Program-made: the position numbers and the translations under genes
Notes under the pieces: generated by a model
Told to the model about the DNA's origin: nothing
Databases searched by the model: none
Seen by the model: only the letters and a program-made list of their open reading frames with translations
Origin: Scandinavium sp002470465
Lineage (GTDB): Bacteria > Pseudomonadota > Gammaproteobacteria > Enterobacterales > Enterobacteriaceae
Assembly (NCBI RefSeq): GCF_040750395.1
Contig: NZ_JBFLVD010000012.1
Location: forward strand, 62,001-126,000
Direction: 5' to 3'
DNA length: 64,000 bases
Part shown: positions 1-8,644 of the stretch, piece by piece
How positions within the stretch are numbered: the first letter of the stretch is position 1
Layout: every line of letters starts with the position of its first letter

Positions 1-513
1 TAAATCCTTCCTGAATCGTTGATACTCTTCTTCCGCTAACGGCTGCGGGTAACTCAATACCATCAATTCATGATCGGCGATGCCATCGTGATAGCTCGGA
101 TGCGTATGCGCGTAGTCGTTCGCGACAAACCCCATGCTCTGATAAAAGCGAAGCCGCTTGTGGGCTATGTCCGTGGTTAGCGGGTCGATTTCCAGCAGCG
201 TACGCGGATTGCGCGCCAGAAGCCGGGCGAGTAAACGCTTGCCGTAGCCCTGACCGCGCAGGCTGTCGTCAATGGCGAGATGCTCAATGTAGCCATAATC
301 ACCGAATCTCCAGGTACCGCTTAAGCCCACAAATATGTCACCGTCGTACCAGGCCTCCAGCGCATAGTCCGGATGCGCCAGCGCCTGCCGTTTCGCCACA
401 TCTTCCCGCTGTTCATGCCAGGGAAAAGCGTGGGAATAGAGGTTATCCACCAGGGAGAAACGTTCCCCTTCGGCGTGCGTCAGTTTTTCGCTCGTTAGCA
501 TCGCAGCGTCCAT
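1..513 (-). CDS. GNAT family N-acetyltransferase (3' end beyond window)
   Basis: The frame is open from an ATG at 513 through the left edge, giving at least 171 residues with no stop. The product is a GCN5-related N-acetyltransferase, which moves an acetyl group from acetyl-CoA to an amine; the substrate is unknown. The acetyl-CoA loop reads RGQGYGKRLL near residue 90 and follows a beta strand YGYIEHLAID, the usual motif A of this fold. A second in-frame ATG at 501 is possible, and neither start has a strong Shine-Dalgarno sequence. It lies 73 bp downstream of mpl on the same strand and may be co-transcribed with it. As I recall, K-12 has no such gene next to mpl. The family call is firm; the specific role is not known. 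Confidence 0.85.
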   Translation of the reverse strand, partial: MDAAMLTSEKLTHAEGERFSLVDNLYSHAFPWHEQREDVAKRQALAHPDYALEAWYDGDIFVGLSGTWRFGDYGYIEHLAIDDSLRGQGYGKRLLARLLARNPRTLLEIDPLTTDIAHKRLRFYQSMGFVANDYAHTHPSYHDGIADHELMVLSYPQPLAEEEYQRFRKDL

Positions 514-586
514 TATCGATGAGGGAAAGGCAGTAAAGCGGGGAAATGAGCCGCCAGCAGTAATGCCGACGGCTCTGACTGCGGAA

Positions 587-1963
587 TTACTCTTGCGCCT
601 GCTGCGCTTTCTTCTCCAGCATATCCAGCAGTTTCTGGTGAATGCCGCCGAAGCCGCCGTTGCTCATCACCAGGATGTGATCGCCCGGCTGCGCAGATTT
701 GCCAATCATCTCGACCAGCGTGTCCACGTCCGCGCTCCAGTGCGCAGGCTGGATGCAGGCATCTGCCACTTCCGCCACCTGCCATGGAATGTGCTGCGGC
801 TGAAGCAGGAAGACCTCGTCCGCACGGCCAAGCGACGGGGCCAGATCATCTTTGCAAATACCCATTTTCATGGTGTTGGAGCGCGGCTCCAGCACGGCCA
901 GAATGCGCGCCGTGCCGCCTACTTTGCCGCGCAGCGCCTGAAGCGTTGCGAGGATCGCGGTTGGGTGATGGGCGAAATCGTCATACACGGTCACGCCGTT
1001 GGCCTCACCGCGCAGCTCCAGACGGCGTCGGGCGTTCACAAAGCTTCCCAGCGCGTCGGCGGCATCGGCAGGCTTGACGCCCACGTGGCGCGCAGCGGCG
1101 ATCGCCATCAGGCCGTTGTGCATGTTGTGCTCGCCAACCAGGCCCCATTTCACCTGGCCTACCTGCTCACCGTCGAGCCACACTTCCCACTCAGCAGCAT
1201 CCTGGGTGATTTTCTTCGCCTGCCAGTGGCCCTGCTCGCCCACCAGCTCCTGCTCGCTCCAGCAGCCCATCGCCAGAGTCTGCTTAAGATTGATGTCGTT
1301 CTCTGGCGCGATGATGCGGCCCTGGCCCGGCACGATGCGCACCAGGTGATGGAACTGTTTTTGAATCGCTTTCAGGTCGTCGAAGATATCTGCGTGATCG
1401 AACTCGAGGTTATTGAGGATCAGCGTGCGCGGGCAGTAATGCACGAACTTCGAGCGTTTGTCGAAGAAGGCGCAGTCGTATTCGTCGGCCTCGATCACGA
1501 AGAACGGGCTGTCGCCCAGATGCGCGGAGACGTTGAAGTTGCCCGGTACGCCGCCGATCACAAAGCCTGGCTTATAGCCGCAGGCTTCGAGGATCCACGT
1601 CGCCATACCGGCGGTGGTGGTTTTACCGTGCGTCCCCGCAACGGCGACGACCCAGCGGTCTTTCAGCACGAAGTCATGCAGCCACTGCGGGCCGGACATG
1701 AACGGAATGTTTTTCTCAAGCACCGCTTCCACGCACGGGTTGCCGCGGGTCATGGCATTGCCGATGATCACCAAATCGGGCTGAGGCTCAAGCTGGGCAG
1801 CATCGTAGCCCTGAATCAGGTCAATGCCCTGCTCTTCCAGCAGCGTGCTCATTGGCGGATACACGTTGTTATCCGACCCCGTTACTTCATGGCCAAGGGA
1901 ACGAGCCAGCATCGCCAGACCGCCCATAAAAGTGCCACAAATACCCAAAATATGAATGCGCAT
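587..1963 (-). CDS. mpl: UDP-MurNAc:L-alanyl-gamma-D-glutamyl-meso-diaminopimelate ligase
   Basis: Mpl is a cytoplasmic ATP-dependent ligase that reattaches recycled murein tripeptide to UDP-N-acetylmuramic acid, short-cutting de novo peptidoglycan precursor synthesis. The 458-residue protein matches the usual Mur-ligase length (K-12 Mpl is 457). An N-terminal nucleotide-binding strand with GICGTFMGG (residues 8-16) is followed by the ATP P-loop GTHGKTT at 110-116. Further on are the central-domain motif EADEYDCAF and a C-terminal domain with DDFAHHPTA. The start is ATG at 1963, preceded by an AAGGA-type ribosome site. It diverges from fbp across 180 bp. Confidence 0.98.
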   Translation of the reverse strand: MRIHILGICGTFMGGLAMLARSLGHEVTGSDNNVYPPMSTLLEEQGIDLIQGYDAAQLEPQPDLVIIGNAMTRGNPCVEAVLEKNIPFMSGPQWLHDFVLKDRWVVAVAGTHGKTTTAGMATWILEACGYKPGFVIGGVPGNFNVSAHLGDSPFFVIEADEYDCAFFDKRSKFVHYCPRTLILNNLEFDHADIFDDLKAIQKQFHHLVRIVPGQGRIIAPENDINLKQTLAMGCWSEQELVGEQGHWQAKKITQDAAEWEVWLDGEQVGQVKWGLVGEHNMHNGLMAIAAARHVGVKPADAADALGSFVNARRRLELRGEANGVTVYDDFAHHPTAILATLQALRGKVGGTARILAVLEPRSNTMKMGICKDDLAPSLGRADEVFLLQPQHIPWQVAEVADACIQPAHWSADVDTLVEMIGKSAQPGDHILVMSNGGFGGIHQKLLDMLEKKAQQAQE

Positions 1964-2143
1964 ACGTCACTGTTCCTTTTTCATCAGCGGCGTATTTTAC
2001 CCTCTTGTGGGCAGTGTCGGAAATGCATTTCAGCGAATTCCGTATTTAGCTGGCGCGATTCACCTGTACGCGGCTTTTTGAATGTTTGTTAAGATTGTTG
2101 GACATTAACCGCTTTACTCAACATCAAATGCAGGGAAAGTGTT

Positions 2144-3142
2144 ATGAAAACGTTAGGTGAATTTATTGTCGAGAAGCAGCATGATTTTCCGCATGCCACG
2201 GGTGAACTGACTGCTTTGCTGTCGGCAATAAAGCTCGGCGCCAAAATTATCCACCGCGATGTCAACAAGGCAGGCCTGGTCGACATTCTCGGGGCCAGCG
2301 GCGCGGAGAACATCCAGGGAGAAGCGCAGCAAAAGCTCGATCTGTTTGCGAATGAAAAACTGAAGGCCGCCCTCAAAGCGCGCAACATCGTCGCCGGGAT
2401 CGCCTCTGAAGAAGAGGACGAGATTGTCGTTTTCGAAGGCTGTGAGCACGCCAAATACGTCGTGCTGATGGACCCGCTGGATGGCTCCTCTAACATTGAC
2501 GTTAACGTAACCGTCGGCACAATTTTCTCTATCTATCATCGCATTACGCCAGTTGGCACCCGCGTCACCGAAGAAGATTTCCTGCAGCCTGGCAACAAGC
2601 AGGTCGCCGCGGGCTACGTGGCCTATGGTTCCTCAACGCTGATGGTGTACACCACCGGCTGCGGCGTGCACGCGTTTACCTACGATCCGTCGCTCGGCGT
2701 GTTCTGCCTGAGCCAGGAGCACATGCGCTTCCCGGAGCGGGGTAACACCTACTCCATTAACGAAGGCAACTACATTAAATTCCCGCAGGGCGTGAAGAAA
2801 TACCTGAAGTTCTGTCAGGAAGAAGACAAGGCAACGCAGCGCCCGTACACCTCACGCTACATCGGCTCTCTGGTGGCGGATTTCCACCGCAACCTGCTGA
2901 AAGGCGGGATCTATCTCTACCCGAGCACCGCCAGCCACCCGCAGGGAAAACTGCGCCTGCTGTACGAATGCAATCCGATGGCTTTCCTCGCCGAACAGGC
3001 GGGCGGCAAAGCAAGCGACGGTAAAGACCGCATTCTGGATATTATTCCGGAGACCCTGCACCAGCGCCGTCCGTTCTTCGTCGGCACCGATCATATGGTG
3101 GAAGACGTCGAGCGGTTTATGCGTGAGTATCCGGACGCGTAA
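2144..3142 (+). CDS. fbp: Fructose-1,6-bisphosphatase class I
   Basis: This enzyme hydrolyses fructose-1,6-bisphosphate to fructose-6-phosphate, the committed gluconeogenic step, in the cytoplasm. At 332 residues it is the same length as K-12 Fbp. The metal-binding signature DPLDGSSN begins at residue 110, and the acidic cluster EEEDE is at 89-93, as in the inositol-monophosphatase superfamily. The ATG follows a purine-rich AGGGAAAG ribosome site. Class I enzymes are inhibited by AMP and activated by PEP; that is family knowledge, not visible here. A repeat cluster follows the stop codon. Confidence 0.98.
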   Translation: MKTLGEFIVEKQHDFPHATGELTALLSAIKLGAKIIHRDVNKAGLVDILGASGAENIQGEAQQKLDLFANEKLKAALKARNIVAGIASEEEDEIVVFEGCEHAKYVVLMDPLDGSSNIDVNVTVGTIFSIYHRITPVGTRVTEEDFLQPGNKQVAAGYVAYGSSTLMVYTTGCGVHAFTYDPSLGVFCLSQEHMRFPERGNTYSINEGNYIKFPQGVKKYLKFCQEEDKATQRPYTSRYIGSLVADFHRNLLKGGIYLYPSTASHPQGKLRLLYECNPMAFLAEQAGGKASDGKDRILDIIPETLHQRRPFFVGTDHMVEDVERFMREYPDA

Positions 3143-3155
3143 TTAAGCCTCAGAT

Positions 3156-3300
3156 TTCCCCTCTCCCCGGCCATATCCCAAAGGGAGAGGGAGAAAAACT
3201 AACGGCACCGCATCTGTTTCCTCTCCAGTAGGAGAGGAAGAAAAACCAACGGCACGGTAATAGTCCCCTCTCCCTTTGGGAGAGGGTTAGGGAGAGGGCA
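3156..3300. repeat. CTCTCCC palindromic repeat cluster after fbp
   Basis: This stretch holds several CCCTCTCCC/GGGAGAGGG inverted pairs. The interval GAGAAAAACTAACGGCACC is repeated, slightly altered, about 60 bp later, so the unit has been tandemly duplicated. It fills most of the convergent fbp/chemoreceptor gap. The same palindrome occurs at six other places in the window and resembles REP-like elements of Enterobacter genomes. Confidence 0.8.
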
Positions 3301-3310
3301 TCCGGGCAAA

Positions 3311-4879
3311 TTAAGCCGCCTGGTTCTGCAAGCGGAAGGACGCCATGGCGTCCATCAGCTCACGCGACTGCTCTTCCAGCGAGCGCGTGGCCGCCGAAGA
3401 CTGCTGAACGAGCGCCGCGTTCTGCTGCGCCGTCTCATCCATCTGGCTCACCGCAATGTTCACCTGCTCTATACCGCGGCTCTGCTCCAGCGACGCGCTG
3501 GCAATTTCGCGCATCAGTTTGGTCATGCGCATCACTTCAGACGCAATTTCGTCCATCGTTTCCCCGGCCTGCTGCGCCAGGTCGCTGCCTTCGCTGACGT
3601 GGGTCTGGGAATCGCTGATAAGCGTGCGGATCTCTTTCGCCGCATCGGCGCTGCGGCTCGCCAGATTGCGCACTTCTCCCGCTACCACCGCAAAACCACG
3701 CCCCTGCTCCCCGGCACGCGCCGCTTCGACCGAGGCGTTCAACGCCAGGATATTGGTCTGGAAGGCGATGCCGTCGATAACGCTCAGAATGTCGCCAATA
3801 CGGCTGGAGCTGCCGGAGATGTCGCGCATTTTTTCGATCACATAGCAAACCATTTCGCTGCCGCGATCGGCGGTATCGGAGACGGTTTTCGCCAGCTGGT
3901 GCGCCTGTTCGGCGTTGTCTGCGTTCTGCTTCACCGTGGCGGTGATCTGCTCCATGCTGGCTGCCGTTTGTTCGAGCGACGTTGCAGTCGACTCCGTGCG
4001 CTGCGCCAGATTGTTATTGCCTGCGGTCAGCTCGCGGCTGCCGATATCAATCTGCGAGCTGGCATCACGCACGCGCAATACCGAATCCATCAATGACTGA
4101 CGCATCTCGCCGATCGCCGCATTCAGCCGGTTAATTTCGAAGCTCGCCAGGGCATTCTGGCTATGGGTCAGGTTGCCCGCCGCGACCTGCTCAAGCTGCA
4201 CAATCGCCGTATTCAGCGGCTTGAGCAGCATGTGGCGCAGGGCCATCCACGCCAGCACGATCACGCCTGCGGTCAGCAAAATGGCGATAATCATCAGCGT
4301 CATCACCCGGTTTTTACTGGCCCGCACTATGCTCACTTCCGCCTGACCGCGCGCATCCACCCAGCCCTGAAATGCCTGCATATCGTTATCAAACTGGCGG
4401 GAAACGGGGATCAGATGGTTTTCCAGCAGATCGTAATAGCTGTCAGCGCTTTGGCTGTCGAGCGCGGCCAACATCGGGGTGATGCCCTGCTGGTTGTAGG
4501 CACCATAGCTTTTAGCGACGTTCGCCAGCAGCTGCATGCCCTGCTCATCATCAATTTTTGAGGCGATCACATCGGCCAGGGTTTTCTGCGCAACCCCGAT
4601 TTCCCGGTGAATGTTCTGTACCGACTTTGCCGCATCGTCGAGCATGCCGATTTCCATCAGGCGGACGGCCTGCCCGGCTTCGTTGCGGGCACGCAGAATC
4701 AGCGTGTAGCCTTTGTTGAGCTGCACGAGCTGCTCACCCTGCAGGTGATTAATGCGCGTGAGCGATGCGGAACTTTTGGTGAGGGCGTAAATACCAATGC
4801 CGCTGACCAGCAGCAAAAGGAGGGTCATCACGGCCAGTAAAGAAAGCAGGCCGGTACGGATGGAGAGCTGTTTCAGCAT
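3311..4879 (-). CDS. Methyl-accepting chemotaxis protein, Tar-type sensor
   Basis: This is an inner-membrane chemoreceptor that signals through CheA/CheW. From ATG 4879 it has 522 residues. TM1 lies at about 10-33, a four-helix-bundle periplasmic sensor at about 35-190, TM2 at about 192-214 and a HAMP domain near 214-265. The very conserved cytoplasmic hairpin tip (IAFQTNILALN, VEAARAGEQGRGFAVVAGEVR) lies at 371-404. An upstream in-frame start (4921) is rejected because residues 1-14 are unlike a receptor N-terminus and would overlap the promoter. The C-terminus ends LQNQAA and lacks the NWETF pentapeptide that tethers CheR and CheB, so it probably adapts with help from other receptors. It sits just downstream of the galactofuranose importer and is absent here in K-12. 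The ligand is unknown. Confidence 0.95.
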   Translation of the reverse strand: MLKQLSIRTGLLSLLAVMTLLLLLVSGIGIYALTKSSASLTRINHLQGEQLVQLNKGYTLILRARNEAGQAVRLMEIGMLDDAAKSVQNIHREIGVAQKTLADVIASKIDDEQGMQLLANVAKSYGAYNQQGITPMLAALDSQSADSYYDLLENHLIPVSRQFDNDMQAFQGWVDARGQAEVSIVRASKNRVMTLMIIAILLTAGVIVLAWMALRHMLLKPLNTAIVQLEQVAAGNLTHSQNALASFEINRLNAAIGEMRQSLMDSVLRVRDASSQIDIGSRELTAGNNNLAQRTESTATSLEQTAASMEQITATVKQNADNAEQAHQLAKTVSDTADRGSEMVCYVIEKMRDISGSSSRIGDILSVIDGIAFQTNILALNASVEAARAGEQGRGFAVVAGEVRNLASRSADAAKEIRTLISDSQTHVSEGSDLAQQAGETMDEIASEVMRMTKLMREIASASLEQSRGIEQVNIAVSQMDETAQQNAALVQQSSAATRSLEEQSRELMDAMASFRLQNQAA

Positions 4880-4924
4880 GATGTCATTCCCGGTAGCAAA
4901 GAGACTTTTGGGCGGAAACAAAAG

Positions 4925-4951
4925 GTATCGGCTGCGACCGGGAAGACTTTA
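4925..4951 (-). promoter_or_regulatory. Sigma-28 (FliA) promoter of the chemoreceptor
   Basis: Read on the minus strand, TAAAGTCT (4951-4944) is followed by exactly 11 bases and then GCCGATAC (4932-4925). The flagellar sigma-28 consensus is TAAAGTTT-N11-GCCGATAA, so 14 of 16 bases match with ideal spacing. The predicted start lies about 35-40 nt before the chemoreceptor ATG. This places the gene in the flagellar class 3 regulon. Confidence 0.88.
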
Positions 4952-4974
4952 GGGTTATTAATAAATTCAGTATG

Positions 4975-5976
4975 TTATTGCTTTGTTACCGCCACCGGCA
5001 GGCGCGTCACCGGCGAGCTCTGGCGGTTTTCCCACAGCACCGTCAGGCCGCGCTGCAGGGCAATAAAGATAAACAGCAAAATGCCGATGGCAATTTTTGT
5101 CCACCACGAGCTCAGCGTGCCGTCGAAGTTGATGTAGGTCTGAATCAGCCCCTGAATACCCACGCCAAACAATGTGCCAAGCACCGTCCCCACGCCGCCG
5201 CTTAGCAATGTACCGCCGATCACTACCGAGGCAATGGCATCAAGCTCCACGCCCATCCCTGCCAGCGCATAGCCCGCCTGGGTGTAAACGGAGAAGACAA
5301 TCCCGGCGAGCGTTGCCAGGCCCGTCGACAGCATATAAATCCGGATGGTGGTGCTGCGGGTGGAAATCCCCATCAGGTTCGCCGATACCGCACTTCCGCC
5401 GATGGCGTAGACCTGATTACCAAACCGCGTGCGGTGAGCAACAAACATCCCCGCCAGCACCACCAGCAGCATCAGGAGGCCCATGGCGCTGAGCCGCCCG
5501 CCGCCGGGGATCATCCACGCCATATCGGAAAGCCTGTCGTAAATCGGATGGTTGATCGGAATCGACTCTTCCGAAACGAGATAACTGACGCCGCGCAGGA
5601 AGAACATTCCCGCCAGCGTAATGATAAACGCCGGGATCTTCAGGGCATCAATCAACAACCCCATAAACGCGCCGAATGCACAGCCCATCACCAGCACCAG
5701 CGGAAATGCCACCAGCGGCGACATGCCCCAGAAGCCGATCGCCTTGGCGAGGAACACGCCGGTAAACGCGATCACCGATCCCACCGAGAGGTCGATCCCG
5801 CCGGAAAGGATCACAAAGGTCATGCCAACGGCGATGATCCCGAGAAACGCATTATCGGTGAGGATATTGCAGATCACGCGCGTTGAGGCGAAGCCGGGGA
5901 ACTGCGTCAGGCAGTAGAGATAGCCGAGGATGAACACCCCGAGGGTGATCATCAGCGGCAGGTTACGTTTTATCAT
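4975..5976 (-). CDS. yjfF: Galactofuranose ABC transporter permease YjfF
   Basis: YjfF is one of two inner-membrane permeases of the YtfQ-YtfR-YtfT-YjfF importer for galactofuranose. Its 333 residues are highly hydrophobic. They contain the ribose-type permease signature VILSGGIDLSVGSVIAFTGV near residues 56-75, an EAA-like region around GMGVELDAIASVVIGGT, and a glycine-rich GGVGTVLGT loop. The ATG at 5976 lies inside the last codons of ytfT (14-base overlap), which suggests translational coupling. K-12 YjfF is 331 residues. It is the last gene of the operon before the chemoreceptor. Confidence 0.96.
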   Translation of the reverse strand: MIKRNLPLMITLGVFILGYLYCLTQFPGFASTRVICNILTDNAFLGIIAVGMTFVILSGGIDLSVGSVIAFTGVFLAKAIGFWGMSPLVAFPLVLVMGCAFGAFMGLLIDALKIPAFIITLAGMFFLRGVSYLVSEESIPINHPIYDRLSDMAWMIPGGGRLSAMGLLMLLVVLAGMFVAHRTRFGNQVYAIGGSAVSANLMGISTRSTTIRIYMLSTGLATLAGIVFSVYTQAGYALAGMGVELDAIASVVIGGTLLSGGVGTVLGTLFGVGIQGLIQTYINFDGTLSSWWTKIAIGILLFIFIALQRGLTVLWENRQSSPVTRLPVAVTKQ

Positions 5977-6985
5977 GGCCGCGCACTCCTTTTAGTAAGC
6001 CGATAAAGCGCGGCGACTGGACCACCAGCACGCACAGCACCACTACCGCTTTCACCACCTGGTTCAGCTCCGGCTGGAAGCCCGACAGCAGAATGCCGGT
6101 ATTCATGCCCTGAATAATCAGCGCACCAATTACCGAGAGCAGCAAATTAAAGCGCCCGCCCATCAGCGATCCGCCGCCAATGACGACGGCAAGAATAGCG
6201 TCCAGCTCCAGCCACAGTCCGGCATTGTTAGCATCCGCCCCGCGAATATCGGCGGCAACGATCACCCCGGCAATGGCGGCACATATGCCGCTCAGCACGT
6301 ACGTCAACATCACTACTATGCGGGTGTTCACCCCGGCGTTTTTCGCCGCACGGATGTTAATCCCCACCGCTTCAATGAACATCCCAAGCGCCGTTTTGCG
6401 GGTGAATAACCAGAAGATAATGAGCGTTATCAGCGCAATAATCACCGGCGTCGGGAACAGCAATAGCTTGCCGCTGCCGAACCAGGCAAGCGAGTCGGAA
6501 TCAAAAGTTACGATTTGCCCGGCGGTGATGAGCTGCGCCACGCCTCGCCCGGCCACCATCAGGATTAGCGTGGCAACAAACGGCTGGATTTTGAGGATGG
6601 CGACCAGAATGCCGTTCCATAACCCTGCCAGCACGCCCGTCGCCAGCGCCGCCAGCAGCACCACCGGCAGGCTGTGTCCGGCAACCTCCATCGACGCCGC
6701 CGTCGCACCGGCTATCGCCATCACCGCGCCGACGGAAAGATCGATCCCGCCGGTGGCAATCACCAGCGTCATACCGATTGCCAACAGCGCCACGGGCGCC
6801 GCGCGGTTAAGAATATCAATCGGGCTGCCGAACAGCCGTCCGTCCTGCAGCACCACCTGGAAAAAATGCGGTGACACGAAGCTGTCGACCAGCAGCACGA
6901 GGATCAGCGCCGCGATTTGCGGCATCCCCGTCGGCCAGCTAAAGCGACGCTTCTTCGGCCCGCTTTGAGGGAGAGATTGTGGCAT
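5963..6985 (-). CDS. ytfT: Galactofuranose ABC transporter permease YtfT
   Basis: YtfT is the second permease of the galactofuranose importer. From ATG 6985 it has 340 residues with about 8-10 membrane spans. It carries the BPD_transp_2 signature LVIATGGIDLSVGAVMAIAG and, near the end, the loop LDAILAVVIGGGSLMGGRF. I chose MPQSLPQ as the start because it aligns with K-12 YtfT (MMPQSLP). The codon just before is GTG at 6988, so the K-12-like start could be one codon earlier. It begins 13 bases after the ytfR stop and overlaps yjfF. Confidence 0.95.
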   Translation of the reverse strand: MPQSLPQSGPKKRRFSWPTGMPQIAALILVLLVDSFVSPHFFQVVLQDGRLFGSPIDILNRAAPVALLAIGMTLVIATGGIDLSVGAVMAIAGATAASMEVAGHSLPVVLLAALATGVLAGLWNGILVAILKIQPFVATLILMVAGRGVAQLITAGQIVTFDSDSLAWFGSGKLLLFPTPVIIALITLIIFWLFTRKTALGMFIEAVGINIRAAKNAGVNTRIVVMLTYVLSGICAAIAGVIVAADIRGADANNAGLWLELDAILAVVIGGGSLMGGRFNLLLSVIGALIIQGMNTGILLSGFQPELNQVVKAVVVLCVLVVQSPRFIGLLKGVRGHDKT

Positions 6986-6998
6986 CACTGCATACCCC

Positions 6999-8504
6999 TT
7001 ATGCCGCAATAGCATTCATGATCGCCGGAACCGACAGCGCGTCCAGCGGGATCTCGGCCACCTGTTTACGGTCGCGCAGAATAATCACCCGATCCGCATA
7101 GCCCACCAGCTCCTCCAGCTCGGAGGAAATGACCAGCAGCGCCAGGCCGTCGGCGCAGAGCGTTTCGATAAGCCGGATAATTTCGGCGTGAGCGCCTACG
7201 TCAATGCCGCGCGTAGGTTCATCGAGGATCAGGAACTGAGGGCGCGTTAACAGCCAGCGAGACAGCAGCACCTTCTGCTGATTCCCACCAGAGAGAAACT
7301 CAATTGGCTGTTCCGCACTCGGCGTGCGGATGCCAAGCTGGCGAATAAAGCGTTCGGCAATTTCGTTTTGCTCCCGGCGAGGAATCGGCCTCAGCCAGCC
7401 GCGCTGCGCCTGGAGCGCCAGAATGATGTTTTCCCGCACCGAGGCGGCGGCAATAATACCGTCGGTTTTGCGATCTTCCGGGCAAAAACCAATGCCGAGA
7501 CAGGAAGCCTGATGCGGCGAGCGCAGCGTCTGCGGCTTGCCTTTGATCTCCGCGCTGCCGCTGTCTGAAGGCTTGATGCCGAAAATAACTTCCGCGGTTT
7601 CGGTACGCCCGGAGCCGAGCAGCCCCGCAAGCCCGACGATTTCACCGGGACGAACCTGCAAATCAAACGGCTCAATCACGCCTTTCTTACCGTAGCCTTT
7701 GAACGCAGCGACGGGTTTATCACTGAGCAGCGTGCGGCCCGCGCGTTGCAGGGCGTTATTGTCCAGTTCGCGACCCAGCATCATTTTGACCAGCTCTATC
7801 TGCGGCAACGCTTTAGTTTCCTTACAGCCGACAAAGCTGCCGTTGCGCAGCACGGTGATGCGGTCGCTAACCTGATAAACCTGATCGAGAAAATGGGTGA
7901 CGAAGATAAGACTGACGCCCTGATCGCGCAGCTGGCGCATCAGGGTGAACAGCATTTCCACTTCCTGAGTGTCCAGGCTTGCCGTGGGCTCGTCGAGGAT
8001 CAGCACCTTAGCGGAGAGATCGATAGCGCGACAGATAGCCACGATTTGCTGCATGGCGACGGAAAAACGGTTCAGCGGTTCACGCACATCGAGCGAAAAG
8101 CCATAGGAAGCCATCAGTGCAGTCGCGCGTTTTTCCATTTCTTTACGTTGCAGGAAGCCGAAACGCCGCGGCTCGCGGCCGATAAACAGGTTATCCGCTA
8201 CCGACATGTTCGGCAGCAGGTTCACTTCCTGATACACCGTCCCAATCCCAAGCTGTTGAGCGTGGGCGGTGTTTTTCGGGGAAATGGTTTCGCCTTCGAG
8301 CCAGATGGTGCCGCGATCGGCGTGATAAACCCCGGTCAGCGCTTTTATGAGGGTGGACTTTCCGGCACCGTTCTCACCGAGCAGGGCCATGATTTCACCA
8401 CGACGCAGGCTGAAATCGACGTTATCCAGCGCTTTCACGCCGGGGAAAAATTTACTCAGGCCTTCCGTGCGCAAAATATCCTGATTGTGAACAGAATCAG
8501 TCAT
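6999..8504 (-). CDS. ytfR: Galactofuranose ABC transporter ATP-binding protein
   Basis: YtfR energises galactofuranose import. The 501-residue protein is a tandem ABC ATPase of the RbsA/MglA type. The first domain has Walker A GENGAGKST (43-51), a Walker B-like VLILDEPTASLD, and an unusual signature region (NRFSVAMQQ) instead of LSGGQ. The second half has a degenerate Walker A (GLLGSGRTE, lysine replaced by arginine), then LSGGNQQK and FLILDEPTRGIDVG. Asymmetric sites are normal for sugar ABC ATPases. It follows ytfQ after a 140-base palindromic repeat region. Confidence 0.97.
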   Translation of the reverse strand: MTDSVHNQDILRTEGLSKFFPGVKALDNVDFSLRRGEIMALLGENGAGKSTLIKALTGVYHADRGTIWLEGETISPKNTAHAQQLGIGTVYQEVNLLPNMSVADNLFIGREPRRFGFLQRKEMEKRATALMASYGFSLDVREPLNRFSVAMQQIVAICRAIDLSAKVLILDEPTASLDTQEVEMLFTLMRQLRDQGVSLIFVTHFLDQVYQVSDRITVLRNGSFVGCKETKALPQIELVKMMLGRELDNNALQRAGRTLLSDKPVAAFKGYGKKGVIEPFDLQVRPGEIVGLAGLLGSGRTETAEVIFGIKPSDSGSAEIKGKPQTLRSPHQASCLGIGFCPEDRKTDGIIAAASVRENIILALQAQRGWLRPIPRREQNEIAERFIRQLGIRTPSAEQPIEFLSGGNQQKVLLSRWLLTRPQFLILDEPTRGIDVGAHAEIIRLIETLCADGLALLVISSELEELVGYADRVIILRDRKQVAEIPLDALSVPAIMNAIAA

Positions 8505-8523
8505 TGTCAGCCCCTAAAAATAA

Positions 8524-8637
8524 CCCTCACCCCGACCCTCTCCCTAAAAGGGAGAGGGAGAACATCAGACCTGCTCAAAATGAAACGCCGCTCGATCGGT
8601 TCCCTCTCCCCTCAGGGGAGAGGGCCAGGGTGAGGGG
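8524..8637. repeat. Intercistronic CTCTCCC palindrome between ytfQ and ytfR
   Basis: This composite inverted repeat has outer arms CCCTCACCC and GGGTGAGGG. Two inner hairpins (CCCTCTCCC-taaaa-GGGAGAGGG and CCCTCTCCCctcaGGGGAGAGGG) are separated by a unique middle. It lies inside the ytfQ-ytfR transcript, where such structures commonly stabilise the upstream mRNA and lower distal expression. Confidence 0.85.
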
Positions 8638-8644
8638 TTTTACA

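Noticed and set aside
563..2092. A 509-codon open frame on the plus strand
   Set aside because: It lies antisense to mpl, whose identity and motifs are certain. The predicted protein is rich in His, Arg and Ala, as expected of a shadow frame in GC-rich DNA.
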